Shown: positions 22,611-31,231, counted from the stretch's first letter. The stretch is 64,000 nt of DNA from VRUE01 sp963697695 (GCA_963697695.1 OY969094.1:1984001-2048000); one strand, 5' to 3'. Notes: generated from the sequence alone by a model not told the origin. Made by a program: numbers and translations.

Positions 22611-23304
22611 TCTGCGTCAGATCCGGGTCAGCTACGGACGCGCCGAGGTGGTCCACGGAGTCGATATGAGCGTCGGCCGGGGAGAGACGGTCGGGATGAT
22701 CGGGCCGAACGGCGCGGGCAAGAGCTCGCTCCTGCGGTCGATCTGCGGCCTGGTTCCGCCCAGCGGGGGAAAGGCGATGTTCGAGGACCGCATACTGACC
22801 GGAATGGCGCCGGAGCAGATCTCACGCCTGGGCCTGGCACTGGTGCCCGAGGGTCGCCACGTCTTCAAGACGCTCACGGTGGCCGAGAACCTGCAGCTCG
22901 GCACCCGGAGCAACGGCGACAGCGCCGCCTCGATCGAGCAGGCTCTCGAGCGTTTCCCGGTTCTCCGCGATCGCGCCCACCAGCGTGCCGATCGTCTCTC
23001 TGGAGGAGAGCAGCAACAGCTGGCGATCGCCCGTGCCCTGCTCGGCAAGCCCAAGCTGCTGATTCTCGACGAGCCCTCGCTCGGTCTCGCGCCGAAGACG
23101 ATCGACGTCATCTACGAGCTGTTGCAGGGTCTGCGCGACGAAGGGGTGACGATGCTGCTGGTCGAGCAGAACGCCACCCGCACGATCGACTTTTCCGATC
23201 GCTGCATCGTGCTCAGCGCCGGCAAGGTCCGAGCACAGGGCTCGCGCGACGAGCTGCAGCGCAACCCCAATGTCCTACGTGCCTACCTGGGGAGACAGCC
23301 ATGA
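22603..23304 (+). CDS. livF: branched-chain-type ABC transporter ATPase LivF
   Basis: 233 residues, the normal length. Walker A GPNGAGKSSLLRSI near residue 33, Q-loop, signature LSGGEQQQLAIARALLG near 133, Walker B LLILDEPSLGLAPKTI near 153, and H-loop MLLVEQNATRTIDF. It pairs with the LivG domain of the preceding fusion to power import. The start codon overlaps the upstream gene by 8 bp; the stop overlaps the Rieske gene's start (ATGA, 23301-23304). Confidence 0.95.
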   Translation: MLDLRQIRVSYGRAEVVHGVDMSVGRGETVGMIGPNGAGKSSLLRSICGLVPPSGGKAMFEDRILTGMAPEQISRLGLALVPEGRHVFKTLTVAENLQLGTRSNGDSAASIEQALERFPVLRDRAHQRADRLSGGEQQQLAIARALLGKPKLLILDEPSLGLAPKTIDVIYELLQGLRDEGVTMLLVEQNATRTIDFSDRCIVLSAGKVRAQGSRDELQRNPNVLRAYLGRQP

Positions 23305-24356
23305 GCGAAAATGAAACCCTGAGCAATCGAGAGGACGCGATGTTCGACGACCAGTCGTCCCATATCCCAACCAGCGAGGACGTCTGTCTCGCACTGCGCC
23401 GCTGCTGGCAGCCGGTCGCGAGGATCCAGGATCTGGAGGACGGCCCGCAGCGCGCGGTAGTCCTTGGCGAGGCCCTCGCCGTCTTCCTCACCGAGGGCGG
23501 GGAGCCCGCGGTCATCGCCGACCGTTGCGCTCATCGCGGCGCCTCGCTGTCGATGGGCAGGGTCTGCGGCGAGTCGATTCAGTGCCCGTACCACGGCTGG
23601 GAGTGGGCGGGCCGGGACGGCGCCTGCACTCGCATCCCATCGCTCCCCGACCAGCGCCAGATCCCACCTCGCGCTCGGGTTTCGGCCTATCCGGCGCGTA
23701 CGCACTGGGGTCTCGTCTGGACGGCGCTGGAGGAGCCGCTGACCGACCTTCCCTACCTGCCGTGGTTCGACCCCGTCGATTGGACGTGGGGTCATGGCAC
23801 TCCATTCGAGCTGCCCGTCGCCTTCGGCTTGATGATCGAGAACTTCCGCGACGTCGCCCATCTCGCCTTTGTCCACCAGACCACGTTGGGGGTGCTGCCG
23901 GAGGAAATCGAGCCACTCGAGCCGAAACGCGATGGGCTCGAGGTGACGCTACGGCGCAAGATGGAGTTCGGCGACGCAGGGGATGCGGTTTGGGGCCCGG
24001 TGCGAGAAGTGGGCTACCACGCGATTGCCCCCAATTTCACCTCGGCCCGGATATCCACCGAGGAGGGCGAGCGTTGCCTGCTTCATGCCGCACGGGCCAT
24101 CGGCCCGACCGAGTCGGCGCACTACTGGATCGAGGGAGGCCTCGAGAATTTCGACGAGGCGAGGGTCGAGCAGGCGGTTGCCTTCGACACACGCGTCTAC
24201 GCCGAGGACCGGCGGATCCTCTCAACGGTCGAGCCGCGCGAGTTGCCGCTCGACCCCAACGCGGACGTCAATGCTCTCGCCGATCGGTACACGCTCGCCT
24301 ACCGGCAGGCGTTCGTCGAGTTCGTGCAGCGAGCTATTCGCCGTACTCGGGAATGA
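23301..24356 (+). CDS. Rieske non-haem iron oxygenase, alpha subunit
   Basis: 351 residues. The Rieske [2Fe-2S] site is C76-x-H78 (RCAHRGAS) and C95-x2-H98 (CPYHGWEW). The mononuclear iron site is in NFRDVAHLAFVH: D184, H187 and H192, with the distal acid later. Length and layout match single-component-type demethylases and monooxygenases of the vanillate demethylase/PobA group. It needs an external ferredoxin-reductase, not present here. It is translationally coupled to livF, so substrate import and oxidation are probably one programme. Its 3' end overlaps the convergent livJ-type gene by 23 bp. Confidence 0.92.
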   Translation: MSENETLSNREDAMFDDQSSHIPTSEDVCLALRRCWQPVARIQDLEDGPQRAVVLGEALAVFLTEGGEPAVIADRCAHRGASLSMGRVCGESIQCPYHGWEWAGRDGACTRIPSLPDQRQIPPRARVSAYPARTHWGLVWTALEEPLTDLPYLPWFDPVDWTWGHGTPFELPVAFGLMIENFRDVAHLAFVHQTTLGVLPEEIEPLEPKRDGLEVTLRRKMEFGDAGDAVWGPVREVGYHAIAPNFTSARISTEEGERCLLHAARAIGPTESAHYWIEGGLENFDEARVEQAVAFDTRVYAEDRRILSTVEPRELPLDPNADVNALADRYTLAYRQAFVEFVQRAIRRTRE

Positions 24357-25485
24357 AACGCGGCTCGATCTCGGTCACGAATTTAGGCTTGCCGCTCGAG
24401 TAGACGTAGATCGGCCACGAGCTGGTTGGGCGGTGATCGTCGCTCGTGTACTTGAACCTGCCGATGATCGTCTTGTGAGGCTTTGCCTCGAGCGCGGCGG
24501 CCAGGAGATTGCCGTCGACGCTGTCGGTTTCCCTGATCGCATCGAGGATCAGCTGCCCGCTGGCGTAGGCACCGAGCAGGCTGCCCGAGACGTCGGTATC
24601 CACGCCGGCTCGCTCGAGCTTGTCGAACAGCTTCGCCGTCGCCTTGTCGGGTGGGTCATAGGCCGAACCGTTCGAGGTGACGTAGATCTCGCTGGTATCC
24701 GGGATTCCCTTCAGCCAGAAGGTGCCGTCGAAGGCACCCGGCCCGAGGATCGGAACGTCTATGCCGGCGGCGCGGATCTGCTTGATTGCCGCGGCGCCGC
24801 CCGGCGGGTAGGAGCACATGACCACGGCGTCTGCATCCGCGTTTCGCAGCTCGCTGACCTGGCTGGCGATCGACTCATCGCCGTTCTCGAAGTCCGCCGA
24901 ACCGGCGACCGTGCCGCCGAGCCTTTCCCAGGTTTGCTGGAAGGCCGAGCAGTGGACTTTGCCGTAGATCAGCGAGGTGTCACGGAGCAGGAACGGATGC
25001 TCCACGCCCTTCCTGTGCAGGAACGAGGCACCGGCGCTGGCCTCGCTGAGGAGGCTTGGGTACGAACTGAAGGAAAGACGCCCGGTCGTCGGCGGTCCGT
25101 AGCCAGGTTCGTTCGCGTTGGCGAGGTTCAGCTTGTTCTCTTCCTCGGCCAGCGGCGAGCCGGCCGCGGCGGTCAGGGCCTCGCCGCTGAAGAGGAGCAC
25201 GTCGGCCCCGTCTTCGATCACCTTTTGAACCGCCAGCACGGCCTGCTGGGGATCCGAGCGGGTGTCGGCTTGGATCACCCGTAGCTTGTGGCCATCGATT
25301 CCGCCGCGGGCGTTGGTTTCCTCGACCAGCTGTTCGACGGCTGCGATGGTGGCGTCCCAGGGCGCCATGTAGCCGGTCTTGGCAATCGCAGCGCCGATCG
25401 TTATTTCCTCCGGCAGGCCGGCGGAGCCGGAATCGCTCGCATTGCCGCTGTCGCCACAACCGGCGAAGAGCGCCAGCGCCAGCAC
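24334..25485 (-). CDS. LivJ-type ABC transporter substrate-binding lipoprotein
   Basis: Type I periplasmic-binding fold of the branched-chain family: EEITIGAAIAKTGYMAPWDA, then VEETNARGGIDGHKLRVIQA and DTRSDPQQAVLAVQKVIEDG. A lipobox LFAGC makes it a membrane-anchored lipoprotein. The GTG at 25485 leaves a signal peptide with no basic segment. The frame is open further up (to 25563) and reads HRPPR...LSAKPLLALPVLALALFAGC, a proper signal peptide, but offers only rare starts (CTG at 25545, ATT). The real start is probably upstream. It serves the LivH/MG/F transporter on the other strand. Confidence 0.88.
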   Translation of the reverse strand: MLALALFAGCGDSGNASDSGSAGLPEEITIGAAIAKTGYMAPWDATIAAVEQLVEETNARGGIDGHKLRVIQADTRSDPQQAVLAVQKVIEDGADVLLFSGEALTAAAGSPLAEEENKLNLANANEPGYGPPTTGRLSFSSYPSLLSEASAGASFLHRKGVEHPFLLRDTSLIYGKVHCSAFQQTWERLGGTVAGSADFENGDESIASQVSELRNADADAVVMCSYPPGGAAAIKQIRAAGIDVPILGPGAFDGTFWLKGIPDTSEIYVTSNGSAYDPPDKATAKLFDKLERAGVDTDVSGSLLGAYASGQLILDAIRETDSVDGNLLAAALEAKPHKTIIGRFKYTSDDHRPTSSWPIYVYSSGKPKFVTEIEPRFIPEYGE

Positions 25486-25623
25486 GGGTAGGGCGAGTAG
25501 CGGCTTGGCCGAGAGACAGCTGGTTCTCGGCGGGCGGTGGTTCAGGAAGGCAATACAAAAAGATTATCTGAGCAACGCAAATCCGCCGAAGGTTTTTGGT
25601 CGTTTCGATCGTCAATATGAGAA

Positions 25624-26454
25624 CTACGACGTGGCGAAGGTGGCGGAGCGGGAATCGGTTCGCCTGTCGCTGTCGAGGCTCCGAATCGCTTCCAGCTCCT
25701 CTCTGGTGAGCTCGAAGTCGAAGAGGTCAAGGTTCTCGTAAGCCTGCTCCGGCGTGACCGATTTGGGGATGACGACGTTGCCGAGCTGTAGGTGCCAGCG
25801 CAGGATCACCTGGGTAGGCGTCTTGCCGTGGCTCTCGGCCAAGCGGGCGATCGCCGTCTCGCCGCCGAGCAGGTCGCCCTGTGCGAGCGGGCTCCAGGCT
25901 GCCGTGGTCACCCCGTGCTCGGCGTGCCAGGCGCACAGGTCCGCTTCCTGGCAATACGGATGCAGCTCGACCTGATTGACCGTCGGCCAGGTCTCCGTTT
26001 TCTGTCCCAGTAGGCCGAGATCCTCGATGCCGAAATTGGAGACGCCGATCGTCCGTGCCGCCTCCTCGCCGTGGATCCGTTCGAAATCTCGCCACTTGTC
26101 GAGGAACCCGCTCTGGCTTGGGAGGGAGCAGTGGAGGAGGTAGAGGTCCACGTGGTCGAGCCCGAGCCGGTCGAGGCTTGCCTCAAAGGACGAGAGCGTC
26201 GAGCCGTGCCCGTTTTGCGAGGTCCAGAGCTTGCCGGTTACGAAGTAGTCCTGACGGGGTAGACCAGAGGCGGCGAGGGCCGCACCAACTTGCTTCTCGT
26301 TGCCATATGCGGCCGCGGTGTCGATGTGCCGGTAGCCGACCTCGAGGGCCAGCTCAACTGCTCTCTGGGTCTTCTCCGGCGGCACCCCGAAAGTGCCGAA
26401 GCCAATCTGCGGTATCTCGATGTCGTCGTGAAGTGGGAGGCTGGAGACTGTCAT
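25624..26454 (-). CDS. aldo/keto reductase (2,5-diketogluconate reductase type)
   Basis: 276 residues, a TIM-barrel NADPH-dependent carbonyl reductase. Catalytic tetrad is visible: Asp and Tyr in YRHIDTAAAYGNE, Lys in FVTGKLWTSQ, His in LYLLHCSLPS. The cofactor region near the C terminus is VIPKSVTPEQAYENLDLFDF. It is the first gene of a probable two-gene unit with the livJ-type gene, 139 bp upstream of that gene's GTG but less to its likely true start. AAAGGA lies before the ATG and a perfect palindrome (26476-26501) upstream suggests specific regulation. Confidence 0.93.
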   Translation of the reverse strand: MTVSSLPLHDDIEIPQIGFGTFGVPPEKTQRAVELALEVGYRHIDTAAAYGNEKQVGAALAASGLPRQDYFVTGKLWTSQNGHGSTLSSFEASLDRLGLDHVDLYLLHCSLPSQSGFLDKWRDFERIHGEEAARTIGVSNFGIEDLGLLGQKTETWPTVNQVELHPYCQEADLCAWHAEHGVTTAAWSPLAQGDLLGGETAIARLAESHGKTPTQVILRWHLQLGNVVIPKSVTPEQAYENLDLFDFELTREELEAIRSLDSDRRTDSRSATFATS

Positions 26455-26475
26455 CTATACCGAGTTCCTTTCCTA

Positions 26476-26501
26476 TCATGACAGGTTCATTGCTGTCATG
26501 A
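26476..26501. promoter_or_regulatory. 26-bp perfect palindrome upstream of the aldo/keto reductase
   Basis: TCATGACAG (26476-26484) and CTGTCATGA (26493-26501), nine of nine complementary, 8-bp spacer, centred about 34 bp before the ATG. No regulator gene is adjacent. It has the form of a dimeric repressor site; the spacing matches the palindrome before livH, but the sequence does not. Confidence 0.65.
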
Positions 26502-26553
26502 GAAGTTAATCAGACAGTCTTTGAGTATTCAGCTCTTATTTGCTTATTTGGCA

Positions 26554-26579
26554 AAACGGCCGGAGGTCACCGGCCGTTT
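26554..26579 (-). terminator. intrinsic-type terminator after the metallophosphoesterase
   Basis: 10-bp perfect stem AAACGGCCGG/CCGGCCGTTT with a 6-nt loop. Read on the minus strand the stem ends in TTTT and runs into AT-rich DNA. It lies about 110 bp after the stop of the minus-strand phosphoesterase gene. Confidence 0.65.
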
Positions 26580-26692
26580 CGTCCAACCGGGCGTGGCCAA
26601 CGACCGGGGCCGGGCCGCTAGGCCGTACGCCCCCCCAGCTCACCTGGGAAGCGAAGGACTTGCGGCACTCCCCTGTCGGGTCCGAAGGAGGC

Positions 26693-27289
26693 CTAGAGGT
26701 CGATCCAGGTACCGCTGGGGCCGAGGTTGCGGACCGGCGTCTCGCCGATTCGACTCTCGCAGCCCCATGACTCGTGGATGTGGCCGCAGACGGCAAGGCG
26801 CGGCTGCTTCTCCTCGATTGCGCCAAGCAGGGTGGGGCTGCCGAAATGCATCCCGCTGCCGTTGCTGTCGCAGTGCCCCTTCGGGGGCGAGTGGAGGACG
26901 AGGATCGCTCGCGCTGGGCAGGTATTGAGCATTTCGCCGGCAGTGCCGTCCTCGAGGTCGAAGCTCCACTCCCAGGGGGTGACGGGGACGCCGGCTCCGA
27001 GGCCGTAGAACTCGGCGCCCTCGACCGTCGCGCCGCTGCCGTGCAGGACGGTGGCCGCTGTCCAACCCGCGGATGCCTCGCGCAGCGCGTCCTCGGTCTC
27101 GTTGTTGCCGGGGACGAGGACGGTGGGTCTCTCGATTGCGGCCAGCGCGTCGATCGTCTCCTCGAGCCCCTCGTGCACCGAAGCGAAATCCCCGGCACCG
27201 ATCACGACGTCGGCGTCGGCCGACATCTCGACCAGCTTCGCCGCCTGGTCGAGGTCGCGGTGCAGGTCGCTGAAGGCGAGCAGCCTCAT
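26693..27289 (-). CDS. calcineurin-like metallophosphoesterase
   Basis: 198 residues. All metal ligands of the YfcE-like fold are visible: FSDLHRD (D, H), GAGDF (D), VPGNNE (N), VLHSPPKG (H) and CGHIHES (H, H). It acts as a two-metal phosphodiesterase or phosphatase in the cytosol; substrate unknown. ATG at 27289 (MRLLAFSDLH) is preferred to a TTG 9 nt upstream because TAAGTT (27302-27297, minus) lies 7 nt before it, a leaderless-type promoter. Confidence 0.92.
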   Translation of the reverse strand: MRLLAFSDLHRDLDQAAKLVEMSADADVVIGAGDFASVHEGLEETIDALAAIERPTVLVPGNNETEDALREASAGWTAATVLHGSGATVEGAEFYGLGAGVPVTPWEWSFDLEDGTAGEMLNTCPARAILVLHSPPKGHCDSNGSGMHFGSPTLLGAIEEKQPRLAVCGHIHESWGCESRIGETPVRNLGPSGTWIDL

Positions 27290-27384
27290 CGCGCCCAACT
27301 TAGCGTTTCAACCGCGCGTGTTGCGTTCCACGCTCGTTGCACAAAGGTGCTGACGCGAAACTTTCTGTCTTCTAGGCTGCCATC

Positions 27385-27636
27385 ATGGAGACGGTGAGAG
27401 ACCGGTGGACAGACGAGCGCCTCGATGACCTCAACCATCGCGTGGAGAAGGGCTTCGATCGCGTCCACGCCGACCTACGCGATTTGCGCAATGACCTCGG
27501 AGGAGACATCGGTTCGCTCCGTACCGAAATGAACGCCCGATTCGACGCATTGCAGCGAACCTTGATTCAGGTCGGTGGGGGAATTGCAGCGGCCTTCGGA
27601 GCTGCTCTGATCGGCCTGATCGCGACCCAGCTCTGA
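27385..27636 (+). CDS. small coiled-coil membrane-anchored protein
   Basis: 83 residues, no recognised family. Residues 8-60 look like a continuous amphipathic coiled coil (DDLNHRVEKGFDRVHADLRD and on), followed by one membrane helix (IQVGGGIAAAFGAALIGLIA) at the C terminus. TAGGCT (27373-27378) lies 6 nt before the ATG, the same leaderless pattern as neighbouring real genes, which supports it being expressed. Similar short proteins are common in actinobacteria without known function. Confidence 0.7.
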   Translation: METVRDRWTDERLDDLNHRVEKGFDRVHADLRDLRNDLGGDIGSLRTEMNARFDALQRTLIQVGGGIAAAFGAALIGLIATQL

Positions 27637-27694
27637 GTCCAGGCGAGGCGGCTGCCCGACGTAGGCCTCGGCTGCGCCGCGCGTTTACCGGCTA

Positions 27695-29281
27695 TCACGG
27701 AGAAAGCGTTGCACCGCCGGGGGCGCCGACGGTTTCGCCCGGCTCCTCGACTACTTCTTCGACCTTGCCGGAGGGCATCGCGACCAGAGCGACAAGGAAG
27801 GCGAGCACCATCACGCCGGCCATCACGTAGAAGACGGTGCGAGTGGCGAGGGCGAAGTCGTGCTGGACCGCGGCGAAGAGCTGCTTGGCGCTGGCGCCCG
27901 CTACTTCGGCGAAGCCGGCGCTGTCGCTGGAGCTGCCCTGGCTGATCGAGTCGGCGATCTGGTCGGCTTGTGCCTTCGGCACGCCCTCGGCGCCGAGGGT
28001 CGACTCCAGGTTCGACTTGTTCTCGAGGATCAGGATCGTGCCGAGCACCGCCATGCCGAGGCTGGAGCCGAAATTGCGCACTGTCTGGGTGATCCCGGTC
28101 GCCTCGCCGTAGCGGCTGGCGGGCACCCGGTTGAGCGCGTCGGTGTTGGCGGGGCTGAGCACGAGGCCGACCCCTGCCCCCGCGATGACGATGTAATACC
28201 ACTGCGAGCTGACCGAGAGGTCGGGCAGCGACTGCGCCCAGAGGGCGAAGCCGACCGCCGCCACGGCGCAGCCGAGGATCATCGACGGCCGCGCGCCGAC
28301 CCGGTCGAGGATCCTCCCTCCGTATTGCGAGGCGACGGCGAAGCCGGCGAAGAAGATCAGCAGGTAGAGGCCGGTTTCCGAGGCGCTTTCGCCGAGTGAG
28401 ATCTGCGCGTACATGCTGGCGAAGAAGAAGAGCGGGATGAAGGGGATCATCAGCAGGAAGAGGATCGCGTTGTCGACCGCGAAGGCGCGGTCCGCGAAGG
28501 TCCGTATCTGGATCAGCGGGTTGGCGACGCGCAGCTCGAAGAGGACGAAGCCGACGAGCAGAGCGATACCCGCGGCGATGCAGATCCAGGTGATCGGGTT
28601 GCCCCATCCCCAGACGCTCGATTGCTGCAGACCGAGCACGGCCAGGCCCATGCCGCCCGAGACCAGTACGGCGCCGCGGTAGTCGAGCGGCGCCGGATGC
28701 TTCTCGTTGCCCGGCTTGGAGATCGCGGTCAGGACCAGAGCGATGATCGCGACCGGGACGTTGACCCAGAAGATCGTGCGCCAGCTGATCTCGACCAGAT
28801 AGCCGCCGGCGAGCGGGCCGATCGAGGTGAGGCCACCGGTGATCGCGAAGAAGATCGCCATCGCGCGGCCGCGCTCGCGGACCGGGAAGGCGCCGAGGAC
28901 GATCGCCAGCGCCGCCGGGAACATGATCGCCGCGCCGGCGCCCTGGATCACGCGGAAGGTGATGATCCAGGCCTCGTCGAGGCTGCCGGTCGGGGTGGCA
29001 CCGCAGAGGGCGGAGGCGGTGGCGAAGATGATCACGCCGAGCACGACCATGCTGCGGTGGCCGGCGATGTCGGCGATCCGCCCGCCGAAGGCGAACAGCG
29101 CCGAGAGCGAGAGCAGGTAGCCGTTGACGATCCACTGCACTCCGGTCGAGGAGAGCGAGAGATCGTCCTGGAGGCTGGGCACGGCGATCGCGACGATCGT
29201 CATGTCGATGAAAGTCATCGAGACGGCGAAGATCATCGCCGCGAGGATCAGCTTGCTGTTCTTGCCACCGGTGTCGTTCAT
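27695..29281 (-). CDS. MFS drug-efflux transporter, DHA2 (14-TM) family
   Basis: 528 residues. Motif C-like and DHA2 markers: MTFIDMTIVAIAVPSLQDDL in helix 1, GGRIADIAGHRSMVVLG (motif A), FRVIQGAGAAIMFPAALAIV and GGLTSIGPLAGGYLVE (motif C, antiporter signature). Fourteen hydrophobic segments can be counted. It exports drugs or metabolites using the proton gradient. ATG at 29281 was chosen because the protein family begins right there; upstream codons overlap a small gene on the other strand. It shares a 115-bp divergent region with that gene. Confidence 0.92.
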   Translation of the reverse strand: MNDTGGKNSKLILAAMIFAVSMTFIDMTIVAIAVPSLQDDLSLSSTGVQWIVNGYLLSLSALFAFGGRIADIAGHRSMVVLGVIIFATASALCGATPTGSLDEAWIITFRVIQGAGAAIMFPAALAIVLGAFPVRERGRAMAIFFAITGGLTSIGPLAGGYLVEISWRTIFWVNVPVAIIALVLTAISKPGNEKHPAPLDYRGAVLVSGGMGLAVLGLQQSSVWGWGNPITWICIAAGIALLVGFVLFELRVANPLIQIRTFADRAFAVDNAILFLLMIPFIPLFFFASMYAQISLGESASETGLYLLIFFAGFAVASQYGGRILDRVGARPSMILGCAVAAVGFALWAQSLPDLSVSSQWYYIVIAGAGVGLVLSPANTDALNRVPASRYGEATGITQTVRNFGSSLGMAVLGTILILENKSNLESTLGAEGVPKAQADQIADSISQGSSSDSAGFAEVAGASAKQLFAAVQHDFALATRTVFYVMAGVMVLAFLVALVAMPSGKVEEVVEEPGETVGAPGGATLSP

Positions 29282-29321
29282 GCCTGTGCCGTTTGATGCA
29301 GTCCCTCCGAATCCTTCCCCA

Positions 29322-29369
29322 CCGACGGACCGATTTCCTCTCATATGGACGGGTTTTCGGCCCATCGGC
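29322..29369 (+). repeat. 48-bp nested palindrome, copy A
   Basis: Outer arms CCGACGGACCG (29322-29332) and CGGCCCATCGG (29358-29368) enclose a central CATATG. The right half CGGCCCATCGGC is identical in copies at 30524-30535 and 54553-54564. It lies between the divergent MFS gene and a small membrane protein whose ATG is 27 nt past the element. Confidence 0.7.
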
Positions 29370-29396
29370 AGGAGGTTCGATAATCTCGCCGCCCTC

Positions 29397-29570
29397 ATGC
29401 CTGACGTCTTCTGGCTCGGCCTCGGAATCGCGGCCTTCATCTTCCTCGTCGGTGTCATCACCGGCGCCCGCTCGCGCACCACCGGAATCGCCACCGGCGC
29501 GGCGATCGGCGCCTTCCTCGGCGTCGTGCTGGCCTTTCCGCTGCTGGCGATCGGCCTCGCCACCAGCTAG
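29397..29570 (+). CDS. small two-helix membrane protein
   Basis: 57 residues: FWLGLGIAAFIFLVGVITGA and GAAIGAFLGVVLAFPLLAIG form two membrane helices joined by a short basic loop (RSRTTG). No known family or function. A TAATCT box lies 10 nt before the ATG and an AGGAGG 22-27 nt before it, so leaderless initiation is more likely. It is divergent from the DHA2 exporter and follows nested palindrome copy A. Confidence 0.65.
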   Translation: MPDVFWLGLGIAAFIFLVGVITGARSRTTGIATGAAIGAFLGVVLAFPLLAIGLATS

Positions 29571-29639
29571 GCCGCCGGTCTCCGCATAGTCGCCTTCCGC
29601 GGCGGGTAGCCGACCAAGAGACCCGACAGGAAGGAAGTC

Positions 29640-30479
29640 ATGACCCACGCGATCTCCGTCCCGGCGCTCAGGCTCCATGACGGCGTCGAGATCCCACAAC
29701 TCGGCTTCGGCGTCTTCCAGGTGCCGCCCGAGGACACGCAGGACGTCACCGAACAGGCGCTCGAGGCGGGCTACCGCCACATCGACACCGCTGCCGCCTA
29801 CCGCAACGAGAAGGGGGTCGGCGCTGCGGTCGCGGCGTCTGACCTGGCCCGTGAGGACCTCTTCGTCACGACCAAGCTGTGGAACTCACAGCAGGGCTAC
29901 GACTCGACCCTGGCCGCTCTCGACTCCAGCCTCGGCCGGCTGGGCTTTGACTATGTCGACCTCCACCTGATCCATTGGCCGGTTCCCAGCGAAGACCGCT
30001 TCCTCGACACCTGGCGGGCCTTCGAACGGATCCAGGGCGAGGGGCGCATCCGCACCATCGGCGTCTCCAACTTCAGGATCGAGGATCTGGAGCGACTCGA
30101 GCGCGAGGCCGAGATCAGGCCGACCGTCAACCAGATCGAGCTGCACCCGCGGCACCAGCAGGCTGAGCTGCGTGCCTGGCACGCCGAGCATGGGATTGCT
30201 ACCGAGGCCTGGAGCCCGCTCGCCCAGGGCGACGTGCTCGACGAGGAGACGATCGTCGCGATCGGCGAGCGGCACGAAAAGACTCCTGCGCAAGTGGTCC
30301 TGCGCTGGCACCTGCAGCTCGGCAACGTCGTCATCCCCAAGTCGGTGACGCCCGAGCGCATCCGCGAGAACCTCGACGTCTTCGACTTCGAGCTGAGCGA
30401 TGAGGAGATGGCGGCGATCGCGGGCCTCGACGCCGGTGAGCGCATCGGCCCCGATCCGAACACCTTCGTTTCCCCCTAG
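29640..30479 (+). CDS. aldo/keto reductase (2,5-diketogluconate reductase type)
   Basis: 279 residues. Tetrad: Asp/Tyr in YRHIDTAAAYRNE, Lys in FVTTKLWNSQ, His in LHLIHWPVPS; cofactor segment VIPKSVTPERIRENLDVFDF. It is clearly a paralogue of the reductase at 25624-26454 (same SLPLHD/ALRLHD-type start and QIELHP motif), but lacks that gene's palindromic operator. AGGAAGG precedes the ATG. NADPH-dependent carbonyl reduction; substrate not known. Confidence 0.94.
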   Translation: MTHAISVPALRLHDGVEIPQLGFGVFQVPPEDTQDVTEQALEAGYRHIDTAAAYRNEKGVGAAVAASDLAREDLFVTTKLWNSQQGYDSTLAALDSSLGRLGFDYVDLHLIHWPVPSEDRFLDTWRAFERIQGEGRIRTIGVSNFRIEDLERLEREAEIRPTVNQIELHPRHQQAELRAWHAEHGIATEAWSPLAQGDVLDEETIVAIGERHEKTPAQVVLRWHLQLGNVVIPKSVTPERIRENLDVFDFELSDEEMAAIAGLDAGERIGPDPNTFVSP

Positions 30480-30487
30480 GAATTTCA

Positions 30488-30535
30488 CCGACGGGCCGGA
30501 AATACGCCCATGTGGCGGGAAATCGGCCCATCGGC
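30488..30535 (+). repeat. 48-bp nested palindrome, copy B
   Basis: Outer arms CCGACGGGCCG (30488-30498) and CGGCCCATCGG (30524-30534), one C-A mismatch. An inner palindrome CGCC-CATGT-GGCG sits at the centre. It lies 9 bp after the aldo/keto reductase stop and 12 to 30 nt before the YrhK-like gene start. Confidence 0.7.
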
Positions 30536-30547
30536 AGTCTTTCGCGC

Positions 30548-31219
30548 TTGCGCCGGCTCAATGGTGTGGCGGCGACCGCCTTCGTGGTCGGCGGCTCGCT
30601 CTTCGCGATCGGGGCGGGGCTGGCGCAGGCTGGGGTGGACGCGACAACCTGTGCCTCCGTCTACCTGGTCGGCGGCTTCTTCTTCAGCAGTGGCGGCTAC
30701 GCCTCTGTGCTGCAGGTGGTGAACGAGCCGGCCGACGGGTCAGTTGGGCGTCCCGAAGTCCCCTGGCGCTGGTGGTCGCGCGAACCGAGTCGCCTGCAGT
30801 GGCTGAGCGCCGTGGTTCTCTTCGCCGGCACCCTGGTCTTTGCGATCAACCTGGTCGACTCGTTCATCGAGGGTCTCAGCCCGAGCGCTGAGGACCGGCT
30901 CATCTGGTCGCCGGACATGGTCGGTTGCGCCCTCTTCCTCGTCTCCGGCCACCTGGCGATGGTCGGGATCGGCGGTGGCTGGCGGGTCTGGCGCCGCCGC
31001 GACCTCGGCTGGTGGATCGTCGCCGTCAACCAGCTCGGCTCGATCCTCTTCATGGTCTCCGCGGTCGCTTCCTTCGTGCGGCCCTCGACCGGCGACGCGC
31101 TGGCGACGGGGATCGCCAACTGGGGCACCCTGACCGGCGCTCTCTGCTTCGCGGTGGCAGGCCTGATGCAGGAGTTCGAGCACCCGTTCGGCCCGCGCCG
31201 CCGCCGCGAGGCAGGTTGA
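30548..31219 (+). CDS. YrhK-like integral membrane protein
   Basis: About 223 residues, four or more membrane helices. It begins LRRLNGVAATAFVVGGSLFA and continues CASVYLVGGFFFSSGGYASV, the YrhK-domain pattern; the second half (DMVGCALFLVSGHLAMVG and beyond) is another helical pair. Function of the family is unknown. The start is uncertain: TTG at 30548 or GTG at 30566 fit the homologous N terminus, while a GTG at 30512 would place the start inside nested palindrome B. Confidence 0.72.
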   Translation: MRRLNGVAATAFVVGGSLFAIGAGLAQAGVDATTCASVYLVGGFFFSSGGYASVLQVVNEPADGSVGRPEVPWRWWSREPSRLQWLSAVVLFAGTLVFAINLVDSFIEGLSPSAEDRLIWSPDMVGCALFLVSGHLAMVGIGGGWRVWRRRDLGWWIVAVNQLGSILFMVSAVASFVRPSTGDALATGIANWGTLTGALCFAVAGLMQEFEHPFGPRRRREAG

Positions 31220-31231
31220 ATTGGGATAGCG

